A stretch of 64,000 nt of DNA, from positions 24,589 through 88,588 of the forward strand of contig JBQCGD010000095.1 in NCBI GenBank assembly GCA_051955985.1. Direction: 5' to 3'. Positions 53,103 to 61,030 of the stretch are shown in pieces. The position numbers were made by a program, and so were the translations under genes. The DNA comes from DATKPA01 sp051955985. GTDB taxonomy: Bacteria; Planctomycetota; Phycisphaerae; WQYP01. Numbering within the stretch: position 1 is the first letter of the stretch; the number at the start of each line of letters is the position of its first letter. A model generated the notes under the pieces. That model saw nothing but the letters and a program-made list of their open reading frames with translations, was not told the DNA's origin and did not search any database.

Positions 53103-53459
53103 TCAGCGGCGAATCGACTTCGTCTCATCTTCCGTCAGCACCACGACCGGCACTTCCGCCGCCCGCAGCCGGAGCGACTTCGCGTACCGATGCCACCCGT
53201 CAATCAGCATCGTCTTTCCCCCCTCCTCCGTCGCCACAATCAGCGGAACCTCGGGATCCGTCTTCTCCGCCTTGTCCCAATCGATCTTCACCGCTTCGTA
53301 ATACATCGATTTAAACTGCGAGATCGGACGTTTTTCCACAGGGCGCGGCGTCGCCTTGATCAGTTCCTTCGCCTTGGCAAGATCGTAATGCTTGCCCGCG
53401 TACACGAACTGCTCACCCAGGCGCGGTTGCCAGTCGATCTGGTCTGATTGATCAGCCAT
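53103..53459 (-). CDS. ParB-like N-terminal-domain protein
   Basis: The 118-aa product contains the ParB/sulfiredoxin-type signature LIDGWHRYAKSLRLRAAEVPVVVL, with an upstream strand VPLIVATEEGGK. No DNA-binding helix-turn-helix is attached, so it is not a chromosome-partition ParB. Related short proteins act as nucleotide-dependent enzymes or nucleases. It is the first gene of a leftward set with the PLD-like gene, 55 bp apart. Confidence 0.65.
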   Translation of the reverse strand: MADQSDQIDWQPRLGEQFVYAGKHYDLAKAKELIKATPRPVEKRPISQFKSMYYEAVKIDWDKAEKTDPEVPLIVATEEGGKTMLIDGWHRYAKSLRLRAAEVPVVVLTEDETKSIRR

Positions 53460-53503
53460 TATTCTTTCACCCTTGGAAATATCGGCTTAGCCCAAGTATC
53501 CGC

Positions 53504-53509
53504 TATAAT
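53504..53509 (+). promoter_or_regulatory. -10 box of the TPR-YggX gene
   Basis: Perfect TATAAT, about 160 nt before the start codon at 53672; no clear -35. Confidence 0.45.
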
Positions 53510-53542
53510 TTAGCTTCTGAAAAGGGCTCTCATTCTTCCATC

Positions 53543-53590
53543 GGACGTCCGAAAAGGTCGCATGAGTTCGACCCCGACCTTTTGACGTCC
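53543..53590 (+). promoter_or_regulatory. Structured 5' UTR hairpin
   Basis: GGACGTC-CG-AAAAGGTCG pairs with CGACCTTTT-GACGTCC: 16 perfect base pairs with a 2-nt bulge and a 14-nt loop. It lies between the -10 box and the start codon. It could be a leader control element; it matches no riboswitch I know. Confidence 0.5.
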
Positions 53591-53671
53591 CCGACGCAAC
53601 CTGCCGGTCCTTACCGTGGCCTTCACCCGAACTTACAGCTACAATACCCGCCGCAAAGGAGTTTGACCAAC

Positions 53672-54268
53672 ATGATCGATCAGGATCGCATCAACCGCTT
53701 CAAGGCCATGACCGAAGCCGACCCCACCAACGAACTCGGCTTCTTCTCCCTCGGTCGCGCCTACATCGACGGCGGCCAGCCCAAAGAAGCCATCCCCGCC
53801 CTCCAGCGCGTCCTCGCCCTCAACCCCGGCTTCTCCAAGGCCTATTCGCTTCTCGGAATGGCCCAGAAAACCAGCGGCGACCAGAACGGCGCCATTGAAA
53901 CCCTCACCCGCGGTTACAAGATCGCGAATGACCGCGGCGACCTCATGCCCCGCAACGACATGGCCGCCATGCTCAAGGAAATGGGGGCGCCGGTACCGGA
54001 AATCAAAGCCGAAACGCTGACTCCCGAAGACCTCGCGGGCGGCAAAATCAAATGCTCGCGCTGCGGCCGCATCGCGCCGAAAATGCCGGAACCTCCCTTC
54101 TCCGGCGAACTTGGCGATCAGATCCACAACTCCGTCTGCGGCCCCTGCTTCCGGGAATGGATCGGCCAAGGTACAAAAGTCATCAACGAACTCCGGCTGA
54201 ATCTGACGGAAAAGTCAGCCCAGGACGTGTATGATCAGCACATGAAGGAATTTCTCAACGTCCCGTGA
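53672..54268 (+). CDS. TPR-YggX (Fe(II)-trafficking-like) fusion protein
   Basis: The 198-aa product has TPR-type helices in the first part (about 1-95: ELGFFSLGRAYIDGGQPKEAIPALQRVL, AYSLLGMAQKTSGDQNGAIETL). A short linker leads to KCSRCGRIAPKMPEPPFSGELGDQIHNSVC, then EWIGQGTKVINELRLNL...MKEFLNVP. The second part lines up with YggX (PGELGKRIYNE...INEKKLNM...NFLF), a small protein that protects iron-sulfur clusters. Three extra Cys (CSRC, CGPC region) may bind a metal. AAAGGAG precedes ATG 53672. It lies upstream of greA. Confidence 0.8.
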   Translation: MIDQDRINRFKAMTEADPTNELGFFSLGRAYIDGGQPKEAIPALQRVLALNPGFSKAYSLLGMAQKTSGDQNGAIETLTRGYKIANDRGDLMPRNDMAAMLKEMGAPVPEIKAETLTPEDLAGGKIKCSRCGRIAPKMPEPPFSGELGDQIHNSVCGPCFREWIGQGTKVINELRLNLTEKSAQDVYDQHMKEFLNVP

Positions 54269-54382
54269 AGGCTCGGTGGGGGATTTGATAGCTGAATCGT
54301 GCTTCGACGAATGCGGGAGCGATCCCGCCGTTGAATTTTTTCGTTTTAAAATGGCCCCTTTCAACGCTCGTGAGGTATATCC

Positions 54383-54859
54383 ATGGAATCGCAAATGATC
54401 ACCCAGCAGGAAAAGGCCAAGTTGGAAGAGGACCTCAAAGAGCTGATCGCCCGCCGTCCCATCATTTCCAGGGCCATCGCCGAAGCACGCGAAAAGGGCG
54501 ATTTGAAGGAAAACGCGGACTATCACGCCGCCCGCGACGAATACGCGCTCAACGAGTCGCGCATCAAGAACATGGAAGATCGCCTGCGGAACGTGATGGT
54601 GGTGGACACCTCGGCGGTGCCGGAGGACATGGTGTTCCTCGGGTCCACGGTCAAACTGCAGGACCTGACCACGGATGATGTGGAGACGGTGCGCATTGTC
54701 GGGCAGGTCGGAAAGATGGACCTGGATTCCGAAGTGATGGAAGTCTCGGCCAGCAGCCCGCTTGGAGAAGCCCTCATGCGGGCCCGGGTGGGCGAGACGG
54801 TGAATGTCAATGTGCCGCGGGGAACGTTAAAATATAAGATTCTGGAACTTGTGTCCTAA
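54383..54859 (+). CDS. greA: Transcription elongation factor GreA
   Basis: The 158-aa product has an N-terminal coiled coil (EKAKLEEDLKELIARRPIISRAIAEAREKGDLKENADYHAARDEYALNE, including the acidic tip residues) and a C-terminal FKBP-like domain (VGQVGKMDLDS...SSPLGEALMRARVGETVNV). GreA rescues backtracked RNA polymerase by cleaving the transcript. Codon endings switch from C-rich to G-rich inside this gene at about codon 70. A weak GTGAGGT precedes the ATG. Confidence 0.96.
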   Translation: MESQMITQQEKAKLEEDLKELIARRPIISRAIAEAREKGDLKENADYHAARDEYALNESRIKNMEDRLRNVMVVDTSAVPEDMVFLGSTVKLQDLTTDDVETVRIVGQVGKMDLDSEVMEVSASSPLGEALMRARVGETVNVNVPRGTLKYKILELVS

Positions 54860-54900
54860 GGAAGCCGATCGGCGCGGGGAAGCCGGTTGGAGGGCGATTC

Positions 54901-56052
54901 ATGGCCCATGAGATGACAAGCGGGACGGCTCTCGAAGAGCCCGGCGAATCGCTGGAGGTGGTGCTGTCGAGTGCTTTCTCGGGCGGTGAGGGAACCGAAA
55001 AGGTGCCCGAAGAGGACGGTTCCGCGGGGGGCGATGTACAGGAAAGTACGGAAATTGACCCACTTCTGCTGAAAATTGTACCGGCGCGGAAGCCGGTCGA
55101 TTTTCACGCGCTGGAAGAAGAGGCGTCGCGCCACCGGCTGATCCTGGTGCGTACCGGGGCGGTGATTTCCGTTGCCGCGCTGGTCTCGGTGGTGGGCGCG
55201 TTTTTGTATCACGCGGTGATCATCGGCGTGCTCTGGGTCGGAGCGCTGCTGATGCCGGCGCCGCAGCGCGGCGGGGCGGGCGGGCATTCGCTGGAGACGG
55301 GGCTGGGGGGGATCATGACGACGGACGGGCCGAATACGCCGAGTGCGTCGCCTGCGCCGGCGGTGGGGGGGACGAATGCGGATCCGGGCGTGGCTTTGCC
55401 GAAAGTGCCCCCCGTGGTGCAGCCGCTGCCAAGTCGTGATGCGGTGGCGATCAATACGCTGGAGAACCAGCCGGATCCGGACATCATCGCCATTCCCAGC
55501 GGGGAGACGGCGTTGGGGCGGTTAAAGGTGACGCCACCCGAGCCGAGGGTGGTTGCGCCGCCGGAGCCGATCATTTCGCCGCCGAACCATTCGGAAAGTG
55601 CGACGCCTGTTATTGCTGCTGCCGGTGCACCTACGGCATCGAATCTGGTGCGAAGCGTGGGAGGAACTGGCGCGGGCGGGTCGGGGGACGATGACGAAGC
55701 GCCGATCTCGTGGGCGAACGACAGCGGTGGGAACGGGAAGGGGGGCGCAGCGGGGCGCGGGCATGGTCACCTGATGGGCGGCGATTTGCCTGAGCCGTTC
55801 CCGTACGAGACGCCCGATCTGGACATCAAACTGACGGCGCCGCCGAAGCACGATCACATGAAATATGACGTGACGGTCGCGGCGGACGGCCGGTTGGTGG
55901 ATGTGAAGCTGACGGAATCCTCGGGGGAAGCGGATCTGGACGAACTGTGGCGGCGGCAGATCCTGGAGCATTGGAGATATCATCCGGCGCACGTGAACGG
56001 AAAGTTCATCCAGGCGACGACCTCGGTCATCATTCGGTTGACTTCTCGATGA
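54901..56052 (+). CDS. TonB-like energy-transducer-type protein
   Basis: The 383-aa product has a cytoplasmic N-terminus (1-80), one membrane segment (TGAVISVAALVSVVGAFLYHAVI, about 84-107), a long Pro/Gly/Ala-rich periplasmic stretch, and a C-terminal TonB-like domain (YDVTVAADGRLVDVKLTESSGE...LEHWRYHPAHVNGKF). TonB proteins couple inner-membrane energy to outer-membrane transporters; no exbBD or receptor gene is here. Its TGA overlaps the ATG of the phosphoesterase gene (ATGA), so the two are translationally coupled. Confidence 0.75.
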   Translation: MAHEMTSGTALEEPGESLEVVLSSAFSGGEGTEKVPEEDGSAGGDVQESTEIDPLLLKIVPARKPVDFHALEEEASRHRLILVRTGAVISVAALVSVVGAFLYHAVIIGVLWVGALLMPAPQRGGAGGHSLETGLGGIMTTDGPNTPSASPAPAVGGTNADPGVALPKVPPVVQPLPSRDAVAINTLENQPDPDIIAIPSGETALGRLKVTPPEPRVVAPPEPIISPPNHSESATPVIAAAGAPTASNLVRSVGGTGAGGSGDDDEAPISWANDSGGNGKGGAAGRGHGHLMGGDLPEPFPYETPDLDIKLTAPPKHDHMKYDVTVAADGRLVDVKLTESSGEADLDELWRRQILEHWRYHPAHVNGKFIQATTSVIIRLTSR

Positions 56053-57026
56053 GGCGGGCGCGTTTTCGACCGCAGTTTGATCCGGTGACGTTGTCAAAGG
56101 GGCGGCGGTTTGAGCGGTTGTTTTTAATCAACCGGAAGTTCAACACGATCATTTCGAACATCGGAAAGATGGTGCTGACGTGCATGATCTGGCCGCGGTT
56201 TGTGGCGCCGTTTCGGTGGGAGTTGACGCGCCGCGAGATGCCGTTGCGGTGGGCGGATGAACATGGGCGGGCATTTGCCGGGTACAAAATTCTGCAATTG
56301 TCGGACCTGCACGTAGGGCGGGTGAAGCAATCGTATTTGCGCGAAGTGATCGAGAAATGCCTGGCGGAGAAGCCGGACCTGGTGGTGATCACCGGGGACT
56401 TGATCGATTACGACGTGGGGAACAATGAACTGCTGGAACCGCTGCTGAAAATGCTGATCGATGCCAGGGCGCCGGACGGTGTGGTGGCGATTTTCGGAAA
56501 TCATGATTACCACGAGTATTCCTGGCGGCACAACGGGAAGCGGTCGGCCAAGCGAACGATTCACAAGCGCGAGGTGGCGTTGATCGAGCGCATGGGCGTG
56601 CGCTTGCTGCGGAACGAGAATCACCGGGTGACGCGGGGCGGGGCGGATCTGGTGGTGGTGGGGTTGGATGAGATGTGGACCGAGCAGGCGGACGCGGGGG
56701 AGGCGTTTGCGGGGGTGGATGTACGGGACGCGGTGTTGTGTCTGCAGCACAATCCCGATGGAGTGGAGTTTTTGGCGCCGTATCCGTGGCAGTACATGCT
56801 GTGCGGGCATACGCATGGCGGGCAGGCGGATTTTCCGATCATGGGGCCGATGTACGTGCCCTCGAAGCATCGCGAGTACCTGAAGGGGTTGTTCGAATTC
56901 CCTGCTGTGGCCGGGCAGTTGGTGCAGAAGCGGTGGATGTTTGTTTCACGCGGGCTGGGGTATTCGTATCCGATTCGCTTGCGCTGCAAGCCGGAGGCGA
57001 CGCTGTTCACCGTGGTGAACGGGTGA
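56049..57026 (+). CDS. Calcineurin-like metallophosphoesterase
   Basis: The 325-aa product has the dimetal motifs LSDLHVG, VITGDLIDYD, GNHDYHE and LCGHTHGGQADFP in order, similar to YkuE/YaeI-type phosphodiesterases acting on lipids or nucleotides. The N-terminal 50 residues include a basic, partly hydrophobic stretch (KMVLTCMIWPRFVAPF) that could touch the membrane. The ATG overlaps the stop of the TonB-like gene, which suggests related roles. The substrate is unknown. Confidence 0.9.
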   Translation: MRRARFRPQFDPVTLSKGRRFERLFLINRKFNTIISNIGKMVLTCMIWPRFVAPFRWELTRREMPLRWADEHGRAFAGYKILQLSDLHVGRVKQSYLREVIEKCLAEKPDLVVITGDLIDYDVGNNELLEPLLKMLIDARAPDGVVAIFGNHDYHEYSWRHNGKRSAKRTIHKREVALIERMGVRLLRNENHRVTRGGADLVVVGLDEMWTEQADAGEAFAGVDVRDAVLCLQHNPDGVEFLAPYPWQYMLCGHTHGGQADFPIMGPMYVPSKHREYLKGLFEFPAVAGQLVQKRWMFVSRGLGYSYPIRLRCKPEATLFTVVNG

Positions 57027-57122
57027 CAGGAAAGGAGGGGGGATGCCGAATTCGAAGGACGAATCACGACACCTCCCCCCGCCGCATTTGGATCAGCATG
57101 TCCATGGTGAGCCCGCATGAGA

Positions 57123-57923
57123 TCACGGTGCTTTCGAGGTCAAGGCGGGCGCGGACAGCGCGATCGACTCGGTTTCGGGAGTGACTCCGCGTTTACCGAG
57201 CCGGGGAAGGAGCCCGCCCACGCGGTTCCGGTAATTGAGGTATGTATCGCCGTGGTGCGCGATGAGATCGCGTTCCTCAAACGGAATCGCGATGAGGATG
57301 TAGAGCGTCATGAGCGTTGCGAAGAGGAGGTGCGCGGCGGTCATCTTCGGCGTGGCCCAGAACGCGACGGTCCAGCCGACGTAGAGGGGGTGGCGCACGA
57401 TGCGATAGACCATGGGCGTGCGGAAGGGCAGGAAACGGTAGGGGCGGTTCCAGAAGTGGAGCCAGACCTGGCGGGATCCGAAAAGATCAAAGTGGTTGAT
57501 GAGGAGGCTGACGGCAGGGACTTTGAGCCAGCCGAAGGTAAAGAGACCGAGGAGGATGTAGCGGCCGACCGGGTTCTGGACGTCCCACAGAACTCCACCG
57601 ATGGGCTGCCACTGCCAGAGGAGGAGCGCCATGAGTGCGTTGGAGACCAGAACGTAGGTGCTGCGTTCGATGGGTTGCGGAACGAAGCGGGTCCACCATT
57701 TTTTGAATTCCGGGCGGGCCATGACGGAATGGGGCACGGCGAAAGCGGCGATCAGAAGTGCATCGACAAGGATGGCGAGCGGGAGGGGGCTGATGGGCGG
57801 GCTGTCAATGGTGCGGATGTAATCGAAGCCGAAGTTGCCTACGAATGCGGCCATCCAGGCATAGATGACCAGGAAAAGGACGTGGCAGGTGATTCCATAC
57901 ACCAGATATATCCATCGCTTCAT
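57123..57923 (-). CDS. mddA: MddA-like methanethiol S-methyltransferase (NnrU-related membrane protein)
   Basis: The 266-aa product has about six membrane segments. Conserved blocks fit MddA: LLIAAFAVPHSVMARPEFKKWWT, PIERSTYVLVSNALMALLLWQW, LINHFDLFG, RTPMVYRIVRHPLYVGW, ATPKMTAAHLLFA and EERDL. MddA methylates methanethiol to dimethylsulfide. AAAGGAG precedes ATG 57923. It is divergent from a TetR regulator gene with a 130-bp shared promoter region. The exact substrate is inferred from family similarity. Confidence 0.75.
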   Translation of the reverse strand: MKRWIYLVYGITCHVLFLVIYAWMAAFVGNFGFDYIRTIDSPPISPLPLAILVDALLIAAFAVPHSVMARPEFKKWWTRFVPQPIERSTYVLVSNALMALLLWQWQPIGGVLWDVQNPVGRYILLGLFTFGWLKVPAVSLLINHFDLFGSRQVWLHFWNRPYRFLPFRTPMVYRIVRHPLYVGWTVAFWATPKMTAAHLLFATLMTLYILIAIPFEERDLIAHHGDTYLNYRNRVGGLLPRLGKRGVTPETESIALSAPALTSKAP

Positions 57924-57945
57924 GATAATCTCCTTTCAAGAAGCC

Positions 57946-57961
57946 CTGTAAGGTCCTACAG
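57946..57961. promoter_or_regulatory. Candidate TetR operator
   Basis: CTGTAAGGTCCTACAG is a 16-bp imperfect palindrome (arms CTGTA/TACAG) located between divergent mddA and the TetR gene. Confidence 0.4.
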
Positions 57962-58053
57962 TATTGGCGGGTTGTTTCTTTGAATCAGTCTTCCTCTGGT
58001 ACACTTTTGGTTGACTTCGGGTCTACCGCGAGGGAGGGAATGCGGGTGATCCG

Positions 58054-58668
58054 ATGCCGGTTGCGACACGACAGCGACTGATTGAAGCGGCAAAGCGGCG
58101 TTTTTATCGCGATGGGTTCCGCAATGTGGGGATCGATGCGATCCTTACCGACGTGGGGATCAGCAAGGCGGGGTTTTACAAGCATTTCGAGAGCAAAGAC
58201 GATCTGATGGTCGCGGTGCTGGAGCATGTGGATTCATTTCTGCAGCAGCAATTCCGGCAGATGGTGCGCGAGCACGGCGGCCCGTCGGCGGCGGGGCAGC
58301 TTCGCAGCGTGATCGATGTGGTAGAGCAGGTGATGGAATCGGACGAGTTTCACGGGTGCATTTTTGTGAACGCGGCGTTCGAGTTTCCGCTGCCGCACGA
58401 TCCGGCGCATGAAGCGGCGCTGCGGCACAAACGAGGGCTGGAGGATTTCTTTTACGAGCTGGGGGAGCGGGCGGCGGTGGAGGATCCGGGGGCGCTGGCG
58501 CGGGAGCTGGGGCTGGTGATCGAGGGGGCGTATGTGACGCGGGCGGTGACGGGGGAATCGGGGACGATCCAGGTGGCGCGGGTGCTGGTGGAGGAGGTGA
58601 TTGCGCGGCACCTGGCGGTCGAGAAGGCGGATCAGTCGCGGCGCGTCGTGGGGGCGCGTAAGCGTTGA
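58054..58668 (+). CDS. TetR-family transcriptional regulator
   Basis: The 204-aa product has an N-terminal helix-turn-helix: QRLIEAAKRRFYRDGFRNVGIDAILTDVGISKAGFYKHFESKDDLMVAVL. The C-terminal helical ligand domain contains CIFVNAAFEFPLPHDPAHE, similar to the AcrR/YezE-like subgroup. It probably represses the divergent mddA-like gene. The last 37 bp overlap the end of the convergent ada gene. The start has only a distant GGAGGG. Confidence 0.88.
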   Translation: MPVATRQRLIEAAKRRFYRDGFRNVGIDAILTDVGISKAGFYKHFESKDDLMVAVLEHVDSFLQQQFRQMVREHGGPSAAGQLRSVIDVVEQVMESDEFHGCIFVNAAFEFPLPHDPAHEAALRHKRGLEDFFYELGERAAVEDPGALARELGLVIEGAYVTRAVTGESGTIQVARVLVEEVIARHLAVEKADQSRRVVGARKR

Positions 58669-59717
58669 GCGGGGCGGCGGGTTTCATTGTGGAGGAGGGC
58701 GGATTTGCGGGGGAGGCCCCAGCGGTAGCCGGAGGGTTTCTGGTCGGCGCGCACGGCGCGGTGGCAGGGGATGAGGATGGCGATTTTGTTTTTGGCGCAG
58801 GCGTTGGCGACGGCGCGCGTGGCGCGCGGGGCGTTGATTTGTTTTGCGAGCTGGGTGTAAGTGCGGGTTTGGCCGGGGAGGATTTTCCGGAGGGCGTGCC
58901 AGACGCGGAGCTGGAAGGCGGTGCCCTGGGGCGCGGTGGGGATGGAGGCGGGGAAGGGGTGGTTTTTGTCGATGGTCTTGAGCAGGTGGCGGAGGATGGG
59001 GCGGAGGGTGGGGTTTTCGCGGGAGATGGTAGCGGCGGGGAATTCTTCGCGGAGTTCGGATTCAAGTGATTGGTCGGTGTCGCCGAGGAGGACGGCGCAG
59101 ATGCCGCGGGTGGTGGTGGCGACGAGGATGCGGCCGAGGGAGCAGGGGGCGGTGGTGAAGTGGATGGTGGTTCCTGAGCCGCGGCGGCGGTATTGGGTGG
59201 GGGTCATGCCGAGGGATTGGGAGCGCGGGGCGATGCGGTTTTGCTGGAGGGCGCGGGTGACGGGGGTATTGATGCGGAGGGAGGTTCGGAGGTTGTGGAG
59301 TCGGTGTGCGCGCTGGTAGGCGCGGGGGGTGGCGCCGGCGATTATTTTGAAGAGGCGGAGGAAGTGGAATTTGGAGAGGTTGGCTTGGCGGGCGAGTGCG
59401 TCGAGGGAGAAGTCTTGCGTGGGGTGTTGGCGGAGGTGGGACATGGCGGCGTGGATGGCGCGATGAGCGCGGGTGCCGGCGGGAGAGTGGGGTTCGCAGC
59501 GTTGGCAGGGGCGGAAGCCGGCTTTGAGGGCGGATTGCGGGGTGGTGAAGAACTGGACGTTTTTGCGGAGGGGGCGTTTTGCGGGGCAGGAGGGTTTGCA
59601 GAAGATGCCGGTGGTGAGGACGGCGAAGACGAAGCGGTGGTCGTAGGCGGGGTTGCGGGCGAGGGTGGCTTGCCAGGCGGTTTGTTCGGAGATGGGCGAT
59701 GAAGGGGTTGTGGACAT
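58632..59717 (-). CDS. ada: Bifunctional Ada-type O6-methylguanine methyltransferase/activator
   Basis: The 361-aa product has an N-terminal methylphosphotriester zinc domain (FCKPSCPAKRPLRK and CQRCEP: four Cys), an AraC-type helix-turn-helix (FSLDALARQANLSKFHFLRLFK), and a C-terminal methyltransferase with the active-site IPCHRAVR. It repairs alkylated DNA and activates its own regulon. AAAGGTG precedes ATG 59717. A MITE-like palindrome ends 22 bp upstream, so it replaces or hosts the promoter. alkA lies just beyond, divergent. Confidence 0.93.
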   Translation of the reverse strand: MSTTPSSPISEQTAWQATLARNPAYDHRFVFAVLTTGIFCKPSCPAKRPLRKNVQFFTTPQSALKAGFRPCQRCEPHSPAGTRAHRAIHAAMSHLRQHPTQDFSLDALARQANLSKFHFLRLFKIIAGATPRAYQRAHRLHNLRTSLRINTPVTRALQQNRIAPRSQSLGMTPTQYRRRGSGTTIHFTTAPCSLGRILVATTTRGICAVLLGDTDQSLESELREEFPAATISRENPTLRPILRHLLKTIDKNHPFPASIPTAPQGTAFQLRVWHALRKILPGQTRTYTQLAKQINAPRATRAVANACAKNKIAILIPCHRAVRADQKPSGYRWGLPRKSALLHNETRRPAQRLRAPTTRRD

Positions 59718-59738
59718 TGGGCACCTTTGAAAGAGATC

Positions 59739-59902
59739 AGGCTCTGTCTGAAAACTCGGACGGGATCGTTTTGGGCCAGAAACAGGCCGTCTGCGTCGTC
59801 CTCGGTCGTCGGAATATTTGCGAATATGCCTCCTCCCTGCGTCCTCGCATCCGACCTGTTTCTGACCCAATCCGACCGCATCGGAGTTTTCAGACAGAGC
59901 CT
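59739..59902. mobile_element. MITE-like palindromic element
   Basis: The 164-bp element has perfect 19-bp terminal inverted repeats, AGGCTCTGTCTGAAAACTC and its complement. The interior is also largely palindromic about its centre at 59820 (GGAATATTTG/CGAATATGCC; CCAGAAACAGG/CCTGTTTCTG). It encodes nothing. The ends look like those of an insertion sequence. No direct target duplication is obvious. Confidence 0.75.
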
Positions 59903-60010
59903 AGTGATCATAGGGGAGTTGTACGAGATGCGAAGCGGTCGGGGATAGGCGCGGATTGCTTTTGAATTCGAAAAGTTGGGAGGGTGCAATTGGTTGTTGC
60001 GTGCACATGA

Positions 60011-60064
60011 GGCACGGGTGTGGGACCGAGGTTGTCCCATACCCGTGGCACCCCGGTCGGTGCC
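60011..60064. repeat. Compound hairpin near alkA
   Basis: GGCACGGGTGTGGGAC pairs with GTCCCATACCCGTGGC (14 of 16), and the right arm overlaps a second perfect hairpin GGCACC-CCGGTC-GGTGCC. Confidence 0.6.
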
Positions 60065-60095
60065 TATGATGGTGGAAGCTTATTGAGGAGATGCT

Positions 60096-60982
60096 GTGCG
60101 GTTCAATTGTGTGTTGCCGGAAGATTATCGGGGGGAGGATTTTTGCGATTTCATGGGCGCGATGTGGAGGCGCTGGCGGAGCGTGTGGAGGGGAATCGGA
60201 TTGTGAAGGGGGTGACGGTGCGCGGGATGGCGGTGGTGGTGGAGATTGTTCTGCAGAAGCGGCGGGCGCGGTTGGAGTTTTTGGCGGACGGCGAGTGGAA
60301 CGCGGGGGATGAGCGGATGCTTCGAGTGATGGCGGAGAGCATGCTGGGATTGCGGGTGGACCCTTCGGAGTTTGAGCAGGTGGTTTGTGAGGATGCGATG
60401 CTGGGGGAAATTGTGCGGCAGCATCGCGGGCTGCGGATTCCGCAGACCGGGACGGTATTTGAGGCGATTACGTGGGCGGTGATGGGGCAGCAGATTTCGG
60501 TGGGGTTTGCGCTGACCCTGCGTCGGGCGTTCATTCGGGCAGCGGGGGTACGGCATTCGAGTGGGCTTTGGTGCTATCCGGATGCAGCGGCGACGTTGCG
60601 GGTGACTGACGAGGAACTCGGCAAGTTGAAGTTTTCGCGCGCCAAGGCGGGGACGATTCTGCGGATTGCGCGGATGGTGGAGGTTGGCGAACTGCTGCTC
60701 GAAACCTGGCGGGAGGAGGTGGATCATGCGCATGTGGAGCGGGAATTGTTGAAGATCAAGGGCGTTGGGCCATGGACGGCGCATTACACGATGCTGCGGG
60801 GGATCGGGGCGGCGGATTGTTCGCTGCACGGGGATGCGGCAGTGCGGAACAACATGGCGCGGCTGCGGAAGGCGCGCGGGAAGATTTCGGTGGAGCGGGC
60901 GGAGAAGATTTTGCGGGGGTATCGGCCGTGGCGGTCGTTGGCGGCGGCGCATTTGTGGGCGAGTAAGCGCTTGACGGCGTAA
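60096..60982 (+). CDS. alkA: DNA-3-methyladenine glycosylase II (AlkA-like), apparent frameshift near the N-terminus
   Basis: The main frame encodes an AlkA-type HhH-GPD glycosylase: GLRIPQTGTVFEAITWAVMGQQISV, LLKIKGVGPWTAHYTMLRGIGAADC and catalytic-Asp region LHGDAAVRN. It removes alkylated bases. The expected start, GTG 60096 with GAGGAG at 60085-60090, encodes VRFNCVLPEDYRGEDF in another frame. The main frame then continues FLRFHGRDVEALAERV. One base seems to be missing in the run of six G or five T at 60130-60144. It could be a sequencing error or a real inactivation. Confidence 0.8.
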
Positions 60983-61030
60983 GGGGATTTTCCATCGGGG
61001 ATCGCGACATTTGGCCTGGCGAACGGACTG

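Larger units (their letters stand above)
59718..60095. other. Divergent ada/alkA intergenic region with mobile-type palindromes
   Basis: The 378-bp gap contains a MITE-like element (59739-59902) and a compound hairpin (60011-60064). Apart from these no promoter could be fixed. Confidence 0.5.

Noticed and set aside
53333..53341. TTTTCCACA as a DnaA box marking an origin
   Set aside because: A single near-match inside the ParB-like gene; no cluster and no dnaA/dnaN.
53103..53459. Chromosome partition ParB
   Set aside because: Only the short N-terminal-type domain is present, with no helix-turn-helix and no parA nearby.
56675..57184. 169-codon frame overlapping the phosphoesterase gene end
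   Set aside because: Overlaps a gene with full catalytic motifs in another frame; no ribosome-binding site.
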